The notes under the pieces: generated by a model
The model's input: the letters and a program-made list of their open reading frames with translations, nothing else
Database searches by the model: none
Told to the model about the DNA's origin: nothing
Program-made: the position numbers and the translations under genes
Assembly: GCA_029933005.1 (NCBI GenBank)
Contig: JAOZOY010000003.1
Span: forward strand, 25,331 to 72,985
Reading direction: 5' to 3'
Origin: Deltaproteobacteria bacterium
GTDB lineage: Bacteria > Desulfobacterota > Desulfobulbia > Desulfobulbales > SURF-16
Length of the DNA stretch: 47,655 nucleotides
Shown here: in pieces, positions 1 to 8,215 of the stretch
Layout of the letters: each line of letters starts with the position of its first letter
Numbering within the stretch: position 1 is the first letter of the stretch

Positions 1-80
1 ACTATCTATAGATATCAGAGAAAGAATAGTTCTTTTTCCTTGGATAGAGCCTGTGGAAATTACAAATTGAGGTATTATTT

Positions 81-515
81 ATGAAAGTTGATGATTTTTC
101 TCGAAAAAGGGTTTTTTCAGTTCTTGCATGTCTCACAATATCAATATTTCTCTCTTCCTGTGCCTCAGAGGGGCAGCGTATGATAAATGAGGGTGCGTCC
201 CCTGCTTATGGCCATGGCTATGATGCCGGCTGTAACAGTGGTAAAAAAGCTGCAGGCGATATATTCTCACAGTTTCACAAAAACGTTCAGCAGTATCAAC
301 ATAGTCAGGATTATAGACAGGGATGGGATGATGGCTATAATGAATGCAAAAGTGAATGGATCAGCATGAACCGTCAGCAGGAACTCGCCATAGAACAGCA
401 ACGGGCAGCCGACGAACACTCTTTAATAAAGAGTATGAAGAAGGATAATGATCAACAATATGTCCCTAAATTGAATGCACAGGAGGTGGAGGAACTGAAT
501 AAGCTAGGTCATTAA
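81..515 (+). CDS. Small lipoprotein of unknown function
   Basis: This is a 144-residue exported protein. It has a basic N-terminus, a hydrophobic stretch (about residues 11-24) and a lipobox LSSC ending at Cys27, so it is probably a lipoprotein. The mature part is hydrophilic, with two similar glycine/aromatic motifs, GYDAGCNSG (residues 46-54) and GWDDGYNECK (81-90), and a charged, Gln/Glu-rich C-terminus likely to form a helix. Cys51 and Cys89 fall in these two motifs and could pair. A GAGGT ribosome-binding site lies at a sensible distance before the ATG. I do not recognise the family. It converges on the next gene and is separated from it by a perfect stem-loop. Confidence 0.75.
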   Translation: MKVDDFSRKRVFSVLACLTISIFLSSCASEGQRMINEGASPAYGHGYDAGCNSGKKAAGDIFSQFHKNVQQYQHSQDYRQGWDDGYNECKSEWISMNRQQELAIEQQRAADEHSLIKSMKKDNDQQYVPKLNAQEVEELNKLGH

Positions 516-537
516 ATTCAGTACTCTCTGTCAGCTT

Positions 538-579
538 TAGCAAACTTTGTACGGAATATGTTCCGTACAAAGTTTGCTA
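538..579. terminator. Perfect 19-bp stem-loop between convergent genes
   Basis: The arms 538-556 and 561-579 are exact reverse complements around a TATG loop. The element sits between the stops of the lipoprotein gene and the convergent panE-like gene, so a bidirectional terminator is the simplest reading. Neither side has a T-run, so it is not a canonical intrinsic terminator. An mRNA 3'-end stabilising hairpin or a mobile repeat remains possible. Confidence 0.45.
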
Positions 580-597
580 GCGAATATGCAACGGTGG

Positions 598-1500
598 TTA
601 GGCCAATTTTTTGATCTGCCGTATCAACTCTTCATTCACTGGAACTGGAACGTTCAGTTTTCTTGCCTCTGCTGCCAACGCTCCGTTGATGGCCTCAATT
701 TCCGTTGTTTTTCCCCGCCGGACATCCTGCAACATGGATGAGATATTGGCCGCAGTATCACGGCAGACCTGCTGAGTCATGGCCACGGGGTCGGTCGGCA
801 GTTCGATTCCCAGGGCCTTGGCCACGGCCGCTCCTTCAAGGACAGCTTCAACCATTCTTGTCCGGGCCGGTTCTTTCAGCAGATCACCATTAGGACAGTT
901 CAGGATGGCGGTGAGAGCATTAATTCCCACATTGATCAGCAGTTTGGCCCAGATATGGGAGAGGATGTCCGGGCTTATTTCAGTTTTGAAACCGCATACG
1001 TTGAGAAGGTGTGCCGCATTATTTAACCTTTTTAAGGTGGGGCCGGATTGTGGTTCAAGAAAGCCTATTCTGGTCAGGCCGCTGCCGCCATGGCGGACAT
1101 GGCCTGGAGACAGCAGAGTTGCGCCTTGGGCTGTGACCCCGATAGCGACATGAAAAGGGAGGTCATGAAGGACATCGAGGTGGCGGATGCCGTTTTGAAA
1201 GGGGATAAGGAGAGTGTTTACGTTCAGAAGCGGCCGAGCCCGGACAAGGGCATCGGCCACGTCCGCTGATTTAACACAGAGCAGAACCAGATCGACAGGC
1301 CCGATGTTTCGGGCATCTGCAGTTATCCGCACCGGGCAGACAAGCTCCTGCCCGTTTTCATTAAGCAGAAGCTTGTTGTCAAGCCGGGCCGCCCGTTGGG
1401 CATCATGATCCAGCAGCCAGAGATCCTGATCTGCTGTGCGGTTGATCCCGGCTGCAAAGAGAGAGCCCAGAGCGCCGGGACCGATGACAGCAATTTTCAT
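598..1500 (-). CDS. panE: 2-dehydropantoate 2-reductase (ketopantoate reductase)
   Basis: This cytosolic NADPH-dependent enzyme reduces ketopantoate to pantoate in pantothenate/CoA synthesis. The 300-residue length matches the family. The N-terminus has the Rossmann fingerprint GPGALG (residues 7-12). The C-terminal all-helical domain keeps the catalytic-lysine segment AKLLINVGINALT and the substrate-binding glutamate segment TEIEAINGA. Some ApbA/PanE family members are annotated only as generic ketopantoate reductases, so the exact substrate is inferred. There is no clear Shine-Dalgarno: the start codon abuts the end of an intergenic inverted-repeat element (1501-1658), which may have displaced the native leader. 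No other pantothenate genes are nearby. Confidence 0.9.
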   Translation of the reverse strand: MKIAVIGPGALGSLFAAGINRTADQDLWLLDHDAQRAARLDNKLLLNENGQELVCPVRITADARNIGPVDLVLLCVKSADVADALVRARPLLNVNTLLIPFQNGIRHLDVLHDLPFHVAIGVTAQGATLLSPGHVRHGGSGLTRIGFLEPQSGPTLKRLNNAAHLLNVCGFKTEISPDILSHIWAKLLINVGINALTAILNCPNGDLLKEPARTRMVEAVLEGAAVAKALGIELPTDPVAMTQQVCRDTAANISSMLQDVRRGKTTEIEAINGALAAEARKLNVPVPVNEELIRQIKKLA

Positions 1501-1658
1501 AAATATTTAGTAAGTTCACCGGGGGCTATAAACCCTGGTAAACTCAGGGCTGTAATGGCTTATCAGTGCCTTAGATTCGTTCGTTTGGAGCCCCTCAATG
1601 TGAGGAGGCCAGGTAAGCGTAGACTCCGTGAGGTGCTGGTGAACTTACAGTATTTATT
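1501..1658. repeat. Intergenic inverted-repeat element, copy A
   Basis: The ends are inverted: TAAGTTCACC at 1511-1520 answers GGTGAACTTA at 1638-1647, and an A/T-rich ATAAATA tract flanks both. The interior GGGCTATAA...GGTAAACTC...CTGTAA segment (about 1523-1569) is clearly related to copy E at 20258-20428. The right half carries GGTAAGCGTAGACTCCG (1612-1628), shared with copies C, D, F and G. It lies between the panE start and the stop of the downstream lipoprotein gene. Confidence 0.7.
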
Positions 1659-2541
1659 CAACAACAGCTTCCTCGACAATGACCAGGTATTTGTAACCGG
1701 CTCCGAAGTCCTTGTCTTTGGCCACAATACCTTCAATTAAAACAGTGGACTGAACTTCAGGTGCGGCAGTCGTGGTGACAACCAGATCGTGGCTGTTCTT
1801 CATGGGATTTCCGGTGCCGTCCTGGATGTGCAGCCAGTTTTTCCCCATGATGTTGCGAGAAATTTTGACAATCTTGCCCCGGATTTTGACCTTTTTACCA
1901 TCAAGATCTGCGGCCTGGAGATAAATTTCTTCCACTGTCCGACCGTTTTTTCCTTCAGCCTTTTCAACCTCGAGTTCCTGAAAAGGAACAATAGCTTTGG
2001 AGCTGCCCGCGCTTACCGCTTCTTCAGGCGGCTGCGTGGCCATCCGGCCACCTTCGGATTTCATCGCACTGGCAAAATCACTCCCCATGCCACCCATTCC
2101 TTGGGGCTTCGTCATGGTCGCATGGGCTTCCGCAGCATCACCCTTGATCCCGCCTGAGAAAATGATTTTTTCAAAAGTTCGATCCAGGGAACGGCTGTAA
2201 AAATTTTGCATTACTGCGCCGCTTTTCAGGCTGACTTCATCGCCAACCGTGACCTTGGCCTGACTGATGGCGGCCCAGATTTTTTTACTGCCATTATCAA
2301 TCTGCAGGTAGGTATAGCCGCCGCTATCAAATGTTTCAACGATCGTGCCTTTTAATTCAACAGTCTCTTTCTGCTGGGCATCATGCGCCGCCACAGCTGT
2401 TTTCTCCGGCTGGGCCTGCTGGACCGTTTTTATTTCCTCGGGCTGGTTCTGTGATGTTTTGCTTTCTTCTTTAGAGCAGCCACTCAGGGCCAGGGCCAGG
2501 CTCAGGCCGGCGGCAAGATAAAATTTTTTCGTCAGTTTCAT
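1654..2541 (-). CDS. Lipoprotein with two predicted OB-fold-like domains
   Basis: This 295-residue exported protein has a lipobox ALSGC with Cys22 as the likely acylated residue. After a low-complexity Lys/Glu/Gln linker come two beta-rich repeats of the nucleic-acid-binding/OB-fold type. The first (about residues 63-132) contains GGYTYLQID and KIWAAIS. The second (about 205-292) contains IMGKNWLHIQDGTG and DFGAGYKYLVIVE. I recall this pattern from lipoproteins of Geobacter and sulfate reducers that are often annotated as DNA-binding or NrfJ-like, but the biochemical role is unknown. A strong GAGGAAAAC site precedes the ATG. It lies 47 bases downstream of clpA on the same strand and may be co-transcribed. 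Confidence 0.75.
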   Translation of the reverse strand: MKLTKKFYLAAGLSLALALSGCSKEESKTSQNQPEEIKTVQQAQPEKTAVAAHDAQQKETVELKGTIVETFDSGGYTYLQIDNGSKKIWAAISQAKVTVGDEVSLKSGAVMQNFYSRSLDRTFEKIIFSGGIKGDAAEAHATMTKPQGMGGMGSDFASAMKSEGGRMATQPPEEAVSAGSSKAIVPFQELEVEKAEGKNGRTVEEIYLQAADLDGKKVKIRGKIVKISRNIMGKNWLHIQDGTGNPMKNSHDLVVTTTAAPEVQSTVLIEGIVAKDKDFGAGYKYLVIVEEAVVE

Positions 2542-2588
2542 GTTTTCCTCAATTTAGTAAAACAGATGGTTTTTGAAAAGGTTAATCC

Positions 2589-4805
2589 TTATCTAGGTTG
2601 ATGGTTGAAAGTGAACTTATCCTTTTTACGGTCAATTACGGTGGTGCCGCCCCTGGTCAATTTTCCAAAAAGAATTTCTTCGGTGAGGGGGTCACCTATT
2701 TCATTCATGATGAGACGTTTCAGTGGCCTGGCGCCAAAATCAGGATCATATCCCTTGTCAGCCAGCCAGCGGCGGGCCTTGCCGGTCAGTTTGAGGGTTA
2801 CCTTGCGCTCGGCAAGCTGTTCCTGGATTTCATGGAGCATTTTGTCAACGATCAACTCCATAATCTCCGGTTTAAGGGAGTGAAAAGAAACAATTCCATC
2901 GAGTCGGTTTCTGAATTCCGGTGAAAAGAGATTTTTAATGGCCTTCTGGTCCCTGCCCTGTTTGTCGGAGACAAAGCCGATGGCCTGGACGCTCATTTCC
3001 CTGGCTCCGGCATTGGTGGTCATGAGGAGGATCACATTCCTGAAATCCGCCTTACGCCCGGCATTGTCGGTTAAGGTGGAATGATCCATGATCTGCAGCA
3101 GGATGCCGAAGATATCCGGATGGGCTTTTTCTATTTCGTCAAGGAGAAGAACACTATATGGATGTTTCTTGATTGCGTCGGTCAGGAGCCCCCCCTGGTC
3201 AAAACCCACATAACCCGGCGGCGCACCGATGAGCCGGGCCACCGCGTGTTTTTCCATATATTCACTCATGTCGAAGCGTTCAAGATGGATGGACAGGGAA
3301 GCAGCAAGCTGTCGGGCCACTTCGGTCTTTCCGACACCGGTGGGTCCGGCAAAAAGAAAGGCACCGGTGGGCCGCTGTGGATCTTTCAGCCCGGCCCGGC
3401 TTCGCTTGATTGCCGTTACCAGTGCTTCAATGACATGATCCTGGCCAAAGATAACACTTTTCATCCATTGATTAAGATGCTTGAGTTGCGTCACATCCGA
3501 GCCGGAAATATTTTTGGCCGGAATTCGGGCCATTCTGGCAATCACTGCTTCAACGTCCCGCACGGTTACGGTTTGACGCTTACGCCCCGTTGCCAGCCGG
3601 AAGGCCGCTCCGGTCTCGTCAAGCACGTCAATGGCCTTGTCCGGCAGGAAACGATCATTGATGTAGCGTCCGGCGAGCTCCGCCGTGATCTTAATGGCCG
3701 GCATGGAATATTTAACCCCGTGATGTTTTTCATAGCGGGATTTAAGGCCCTTCAGGATGGCAACCGTATCATCAACCGTGGGCTCTTCAATATCAATTTT
3801 TTGAAAACGACGGGACAGGGCCCGGTCCTTTTCAACATAATTTCTATATTCATCATAGGTGGTGGAACCAATACAGCGCAGGGTGCCGGCCTGCAGGGCC
3901 GGCTTCAATAGATTTGAGGCATCCATGCTGCCGCCGCTGGTGGCCCCGGCGCCGACAATGGTGTGCAGTTCATCTATCAGCAGGATGATATTGCCCTTGT
4001 CCTGCACCTCGTCAATGACGCCCTTGAGGCGTTGTTCAAAATCACCGCGGTACTTTGTTCCTGACAGCAGGGCGCCCATGTCCAGCTGGTGGATTTTCAA
4101 ATCCTGCAGAACGGGGGGGACACGTTTTTCGTGAATATGGAGGGCTAATCCTTCGGCAATGGCGGTCTTTCCCACACCGGGCTCTCCTACGAGGAGGGGG
4201 TTATTCTTCCTGCGTCGGCAGAGAATCTGCATCACCCGATCAAGTTCATGTCTGCGACCGATAAGAGGATCAATCAGTCCTTGCTCCGCTCTGTCGCTGA
4301 GATCCACGGTATATTTTTCCAGGGCTGTTTTGGCCGGCTCTTTTTGAGGCTCCTCTGTCTGGGGCTGGAGAGTGGGTTTTGATTCCATCTGATGGGAAAT
4401 GTATTCAACGAGTTCCAGGCGGTTCAATCCCTCGGATTGGAGAAAATAGACGGCAAAAGACTCGGGTTCGGAAAAAATTGCTGTGAGTACATCCCCGGAG
4501 TCCACTTCCTTTTTTCCGCAACTCTGTACATGGGCAATGGCTCGTTGTAGAACCCGGTTAAAGCCGATTGTCTGGCTGGGTTCCTGGCCGATTTGCTCGA
4601 AGATAGGCAGATTTTTATTAAAAAAGGTTTCCAGGCTGGACTTTAAATTATCAATATTGCCACCGCAATTATTGATAATTTCGGCTGCCATGTCGTCGTG
4701 CAGCAGTCCAAAGAGGATATGCTCCACCGTAACATGCTCATGCTGGCGGATTTTGGCTTCGCGGATGGCCATTACCAAGGCCTTTTCTACTTTATGGCTA
4801 ATCAT
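2589..4805 (-). CDS. clpA: ATP-dependent Clp protease ATP-binding subunit ClpA
   Basis: This is a cytosolic AAA+ unfoldase that feeds ClpP, including N-end-rule and tmRNA-tagged substrates. At 738 residues it is close to the usual 750-760. The N-terminal Clp-N repeats (about 1-140) start with SHKVEKALVMAIREA. The first AAA module has Walker A GEPGVGKT near residue 205 and LIDELHT. The second has GPTGVGKT near residue 487 and LLLDEIEKAHPD. There is no ClpB-type middle coiled coil, which supports ClpA over ClpB or ClpC. clpS lies immediately upstream (25-base gap), the standard arrangement. No clpP is visible in the window. Confidence 0.96.
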   Translation of the reverse strand: MISHKVEKALVMAIREAKIRQHEHVTVEHILFGLLHDDMAAEIINNCGGNIDNLKSSLETFFNKNLPIFEQIGQEPSQTIGFNRVLQRAIAHVQSCGKKEVDSGDVLTAIFSEPESFAVYFLQSEGLNRLELVEYISHQMESKPTLQPQTEEPQKEPAKTALEKYTVDLSDRAEQGLIDPLIGRRHELDRVMQILCRRRKNNPLLVGEPGVGKTAIAEGLALHIHEKRVPPVLQDLKIHQLDMGALLSGTKYRGDFEQRLKGVIDEVQDKGNIILLIDELHTIVGAGATSGGSMDASNLLKPALQAGTLRCIGSTTYDEYRNYVEKDRALSRRFQKIDIEEPTVDDTVAILKGLKSRYEKHHGVKYSMPAIKITAELAGRYINDRFLPDKAIDVLDETGAAFRLATGRKRQTVTVRDVEAVIARMARIPAKNISGSDVTQLKHLNQWMKSVIFGQDHVIEALVTAIKRSRAGLKDPQRPTGAFLFAGPTGVGKTEVARQLAASLSIHLERFDMSEYMEKHAVARLIGAPPGYVGFDQGGLLTDAIKKHPYSVLLLDEIEKAHPDIFGILLQIMDHSTLTDNAGRKADFRNVILLMTTNAGAREMSVQAIGFVSDKQGRDQKAIKNLFSPEFRNRLDGIVSFHSLKPEIMELIVDKMLHEIQEQLAERKVTLKLTGKARRWLADKGYDPDFGARPLKRLIMNEIGDPLTEEILFGKLTRGGTTVIDRKKDKFTFNHQPR

Positions 4806-4830
4806 GATTTCAATTGATAGTTTGCTGTTT

Positions 4831-5145
4831 TTATGATTTTTCCAGGGAACATTTTAAAGGAAATTCATTTTTGCGGGCCACGTCGTGGACGATGGCCACT
4901 TTGGTTTCCGCAATTTCACGGACATAAATGCCGGCCACGCCGATTCCCTGCTGGTGGACATTCAGCATAATCTTGGTGGCCTCGCCGGAATTTTTATGAA
5001 ACACGGTTTCCAGCACCATAATGACAAAATCCATAGTGGTATAATCATCATTATGGAGTAATACTTTATACAGAGACGGTTCTTCAATTTTTTGCTTTTT
5101 TTCAGTAGCAACACCGCCTTCATATTCTTGATCCACAGCACTCAT
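4831..5145 (-). CDS. clpS: ATP-dependent Clp protease adaptor ClpS
   Basis: This small cytosolic adaptor delivers N-degron substrates to ClpA. It has 104 residues, about the E. coli length. The core begins [17 protein letters not shown], which contains the Asn-Asp-Asp segment that lines the N-degron pocket. It is followed by the LETVFHK and [17 protein letters not shown] segments characteristic of the family. The acidic, flexible N-terminus (about residues 1-25) matches the ClpA-engaging extension. It lies directly upstream of clpA on the same strand. The Shine-Dalgarno is weak. The upstream gap (5146-5330) contains inverted-repeat copy B. Confidence 0.95.
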   Translation of the reverse strand: MSAVDQEYEGGVATEKKQKIEEPSLYKVLLHNDDYTTMDFVIMVLETVFHKNSGEATKIMLNVHQQGIGVAGIYVREIAETKVAIVHDVARKNEFPLKCSLEKS

Positions 5146-5213
5146 TATATTAAAGAACCCGGGTTATTGTCATTTGTTTAATCTTTGAATCGAATGGACA
5201 TAAATTAAGATAA

Positions 5214-5321
5214 TTATTCAGGTTGATTAGGCTGTAGACTAAAGGCTATTAGTTTCCGAAGCCGGTTTATACACTTTTCCTGCAGTCTAAATGTCTACAG
5301 CCTATCGACCTGAACAGTTAC
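5214..5321. repeat. Intergenic inverted-repeat element, copy B
   Basis: The left arm, ATTCAGGTTGATTAGGCTGTAGAC (about 5216-5239), is an imperfect inverted copy of the right arm, GTCTACAGCCTATCGACCTGAACAG (about 5293-5317). The outer ends ATTCAGG/CCTGAACAGTTAC match the termini of the other copies in this window. The interior, about 50 bases, is unlike the other copies. It fills most of the gap between clpS and holA. Confidence 0.6.
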
Positions 5322-5330
5322 AAATTAAGA

Positions 5331-6701
5331 TCAAATTGCAAAGGTTTTGTTCCGTTCAAGGAGAAAGTCAAACAGGAAATTTTCAAGAATAAGTGTATCC
5401 TCAACGCTTGAGCTTTTCAGGGATTGTTCTGCCTCAAGAAGCCGGGCCAGTCCCTTTTTTAACTTCTCCAGGTGAAAGTTTTCCGCCTGGAGGAAAGTTT
5501 TATAAACAACATATGGATGGCCGCCAAGCAGCGCGGGCCATTCTTCTTTTATCTCTTTGAGCTGCGACAGGTAGCCCTTCTGGAATGCTCCATAGGACAG
5601 ACCGCGGGCATAGACGGGATGCGGCTGTTCCTGAAAGGCGCGGGCCAGGAGCAGTTTACGGATGAAATTTCGTAAACCTGCTACAATTATCAGAGAATGG
5701 ATACCGTTTTCCCGTAAGAGGTGAAGGCTGAGCAGCGCCCCGGCAAGATTTGCTCCGGCAAAAGCTTCTGTGAATTCAAACAGGGCCTCGTTCCTGGTTC
5801 GGCCCACAATGGTATCCACATCAGATGCGGTGATGGATTCCCTTTCGCCGCAATAAAGAGCCAGCTTTTCTGTTTCATTGACAGCCGCCACCGGATGAAA
5901 ACCGATGCGTTCCAAGAGAAGCTGCAGGGCCCGGAGTTCGATTTTTTTATGAAAATCTTTCAGGGTTCTGTAAATAAGATCACGAACCACACTGTTCTGG
6001 TCTTTGCGGGCTGCTGCCGTGGCTCCGCTATCAACGGCCAGATCAATAACTACAGCGGTTTCTTTAATAAATTTATACAGTTTTTTCCTCTTGTCAACCG
6101 CTTCCGCGATAAGAATCAGGATATTTTGCGGCGCAATACCGTTTTTCATGACCTCTTCAACAAGATCAGCCCCGCTGCTCTGCCGGTCTTCTTCACCAGT
6201 GTCCGGAACAGCAATCTCCTTCAGCCAGCCGACATCCTGGGGTTTACTGAAAGCGAAAAGTTTTTTCCAGCGGGAAGCCGGCAGGTTCATAATGTCATCA
6301 TCGGCCGTCAGGCCTGCAAGCCCGTACATCCGGCTCAAATAACGAGCCGCCAGTTCAGGATTTTTTGCTTCCCACGCCTTGACGGCTTTACCCCAGAAAG
6401 ATTTTGCTACATTTTTGGAAAAAAAAAGCCTGGAATCCATGACCCGAAATATCCGGCGGCCGGCAAATAGGCTGTAGCTTTTCAGCAGATTCATGGTGTG
6501 AGCCGGATTTTCCCGGTCCCCGTCGATCTCCGTGATATTATTTGCGCGTTGTCTCTCATCGGGCAGCATGGCGCGGATGATCGAGTCCGCCACATCGCGG
6601 CAGAGAAAGCGATCACCGAAGAGCAGATAAACTGGATACACTTCATCCTTTTTGATGGCCTGGATGAGACGGGGAACATCTTTTCTTTTAAAAAGCGGCA
6701 T
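5331..6701 (-). CDS. holA: DNA polymerase III subunit delta
   Basis: This is a clamp-loader subunit that opens the beta sliding clamp. The N-terminus (PVYLLFGDRFLCRDVAD...) is the degenerate AAA+ start typical of HolA. The C-terminal third, with helical segments such as ALLSLHLLRENGIHSLIIVAGLRNFIRKLLLAR, matches the delta collar domain. At 456 residues it is about 110 longer than E. coli delta. The extra length appears to sit between about residues 90 and 180, including AARYLSRMYGLAGLTADDDI, in the middle of the AAA+ region. The assignment is sound, but the insertion is unusual. It stands alone, divergent from nfo with about 100 bases between the starts. Confidence 0.82.
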   Translation of the reverse strand: MPLFKRKDVPRLIQAIKKDEVYPVYLLFGDRFLCRDVADSIIRAMLPDERQRANNITEIDGDRENPAHTMNLLKSYSLFAGRRIFRVMDSRLFFSKNVAKSFWGKAVKAWEAKNPELAARYLSRMYGLAGLTADDDIMNLPASRWKKLFAFSKPQDVGWLKEIAVPDTGEEDRQSSGADLVEEVMKNGIAPQNILILIAEAVDKRKKLYKFIKETAVVIDLAVDSGATAAARKDQNSVVRDLIYRTLKDFHKKIELRALQLLLERIGFHPVAAVNETEKLALYCGERESITASDVDTIVGRTRNEALFEFTEAFAGANLAGALLSLHLLRENGIHSLIIVAGLRNFIRKLLLARAFQEQPHPVYARGLSYGAFQKGYLSQLKEIKEEWPALLGGHPYVVYKTFLQAENFHLEKLKKGLARLLEAEQSLKSSSVEDTLILENFLFDFLLERNKTFAI

Positions 6702-6803
6702 AACAGATTAAGGATTAAAATTGAATTATGTTTCGACAATGGTCAATATGGCATATTTGTTGATATTTGCAAGAGAGAGTGAAAAAATCAGGGAGGAAAA
6801 ATT

Positions 6804-7658
6804 ATGCCGATTGGAGCGCATATGTCCATCAGTGGCGGACTGGAACTGGCTTTTAAGCGAATTCGCCGGGTGGGCGGCAAGGCTCTGCAGATTTTTACAA
6901 GAAATCAGCGACAATGGACGGCAAAACCAATTTCAGAGGAAGAGGCCCGAAGTTTCGCCGCCGCATGGCGGGAGTGGGGAGAATATATCGTTGCCAGCCA
7001 TGACTCCTATTTGATTAATCTCGCATCGCCCAAAGCGGAGACGGTGAAAAAATCAGTGACTACCCTTGCTCTGGAACTGGAGAGGTCGGAGATGCTTGGC
7101 ATTCCTTATGTTGTCATGCATCCCGGCGCCCACCTCGGTGAAGGCGTGGAGGCCGGGTTGAAACGTTTTGTGGCAAATCTCGATGAGGTTTTTTATCGCG
7201 CCCGGGATGGAAAGAAGGTGATGATTCTCATTGAGACCACAGCCGGACAGGGAACCTCTCTGGGGGCAAAATTTGAGGAGATTGCTTTTATTCTGCGTGA
7301 ATCATCCCATTCCGACCGCCTGGGAGTTTGTCTGGATACATGCCATATTTTTGCTGCCGGCTACGATTTTAGAACTCCGGAAACCTACCGGCGGACTTTT
7401 ACCGATTTCGATGAGATCATTGGTCTGGATCGGCTCAAATTTTTTCATCTCAATGATTCGAAAAAGGGGCTGGGAAGCCGGGTGGACCGTCATGAACATA
7501 TCGGTCAAGGCAAAATCGGCCTGGCCGGATTTAGACTGTTGCTGAAAGACCCTCGTTTCGAGGATCATCCAATGATATTAGAAACGCCGAAGTCCCAGGA
7601 TCTTCATGAAGATGTGGAAAATTTAAGGGTGTTGAGGGAACTCAGGCTTGCTGGATGA
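6804..7658 (+). CDS. nfo: Endonuclease IV (AP endonuclease)
   Basis: This cytosolic zinc-dependent apurinic/apyrimidinic endonuclease acts in base-excision repair. Its 284 residues match the family. The TIM-barrel signatures are all present: GAHMSISGG at the start, HDSYLINLAS, HPGAHLGEG, ETTAGQGTSLG, VCLDTCHIFAAGYD, and the C-terminal FHLNDSKKGLGSRVDRHEHIG with its zinc-ligand histidines. GGGAGGA lies just before the ATG and fixes the start. It is divergent from holA and convergent with the desulforedoxin-like gene, with an inverted repeat in between. Confidence 0.97.
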   Translation: MPIGAHMSISGGLELAFKRIRRVGGKALQIFTRNQRQWTAKPISEEEARSFAAAWREWGEYIVASHDSYLINLASPKAETVKKSVTTLALELERSEMLGIPYVVMHPGAHLGEGVEAGLKRFVANLDEVFYRARDGKKVMILIETTAGQGTSLGAKFEEIAFILRESSHSDRLGVCLDTCHIFAAGYDFRTPETYRRTFTDFDEIIGLDRLKFFHLNDSKKGLGSRVDRHEHIGQGKIGLAGFRLLLKDPRFEDHPMILETPKSQDLHEDVENLRVLRELRLAG

Positions 7659-7703
7659 TCGGACGAAGAATAGAATTGTGCCGGCAATCAAGAAAATTGA
7701 ATA

Positions 7704-7805
7704 TTGAATGTCGAACATAGAATTTTGAATGCGGAGGTAAGGTACTTTCTTAGATGAAATATCTTCCACACTTCATCACTACATCATTCTTTGTTCGATA
7801 TTCAT
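7704..7805. repeat. Inverted repeat between convergent genes
   Basis: The segment TTGAATGTCGAACATAGAA (from 7704) is an imperfect inverted copy of TTCTTTGTTCGATATTCA (up to about 7804). The spacer is about 55 bases and A/T rich. It lies between the nfo stop and the stop of the convergent gene, so it may end transcripts or be a mobile repeat remnant. It is unrelated in sequence to the GTAACTGTTCAG family. Confidence 0.5.
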
Positions 7806-7815
7806 TCTCTGTTGG

Positions 7816-8145
7816 TTAATCCATTGCTTCCATTTCGCGGCCGCAGCACAGGGGTACTTCCTTGCCCTTGGCCACATTCATGTATTTGTTGCAGATTGTG
7901 CAGACATAGGTGCAGTCTTCATTGGCTGTATGATCCGAAGAGTACACGGTTTTGCCGCCGGGAACGCCTTCGATGACAAAACGGGCCAGATTTTCTTTGA
8001 TGGGAATATATTCGCCAATGGCCGTCATTTTTTTATTTTCCTTGGCACAGTCAACGATAACTCGCCAAAGTGTTTCCATGGAAGCGGTTTCCTGCTCATT
8101 CTCCGGTAAAAATTCCACCACATTTCTGTCAACATTTATTTTCAT
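7816..8145 (-). CDS. Small protein with C-terminal desulforedoxin-type metal site
   Basis: This is a 109-residue protein when started at the ATG at 8145, which AGGAAG precedes at the right distance. An upstream in-frame ATG at 8199 has no such site. The C-terminus has Cys82-X2-Cys85...Cys100-Cys101 followed by Gly, the spacing of a desulforedoxin/desulfoferrodoxin Fe(Cys)4 centre. The first 70 residues (FLPENEQETASMETLWRVIV and onward) are not the desulfoferrodoxin catalytic domain and contain none of its His ligands, so superoxide reductase activity is not supported. It may be an electron-transfer, metal-sensing or zinc-ribbon protein. The upstream region has a TAATAATTATTA palindrome (8204-8215). 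Confidence 0.75.
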   Translation of the reverse strand: MKINVDRNVVEFLPENEQETASMETLWRVIVDCAKENKKMTAIGEYIPIKENLARFVIEGVPGGKTVYSSDHTANEDCTYVCTICNKYMNVAKGKEVPLCCGREMEAMD

Positions 8146-8215
8146 GATAATCTTCCTTTGCGTAGATGTTAGAAGTTTGCTTAAATACAAACATTTCATT
8201 TTTTAATAATTATTA

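Noticed and set aside
7816-8145. Superoxide reductase (desulfoferrodoxin) assignment
   Set aside because: Only the desulforedoxin-type Cys centre is present; the histidine-rich catalytic domain is missing.
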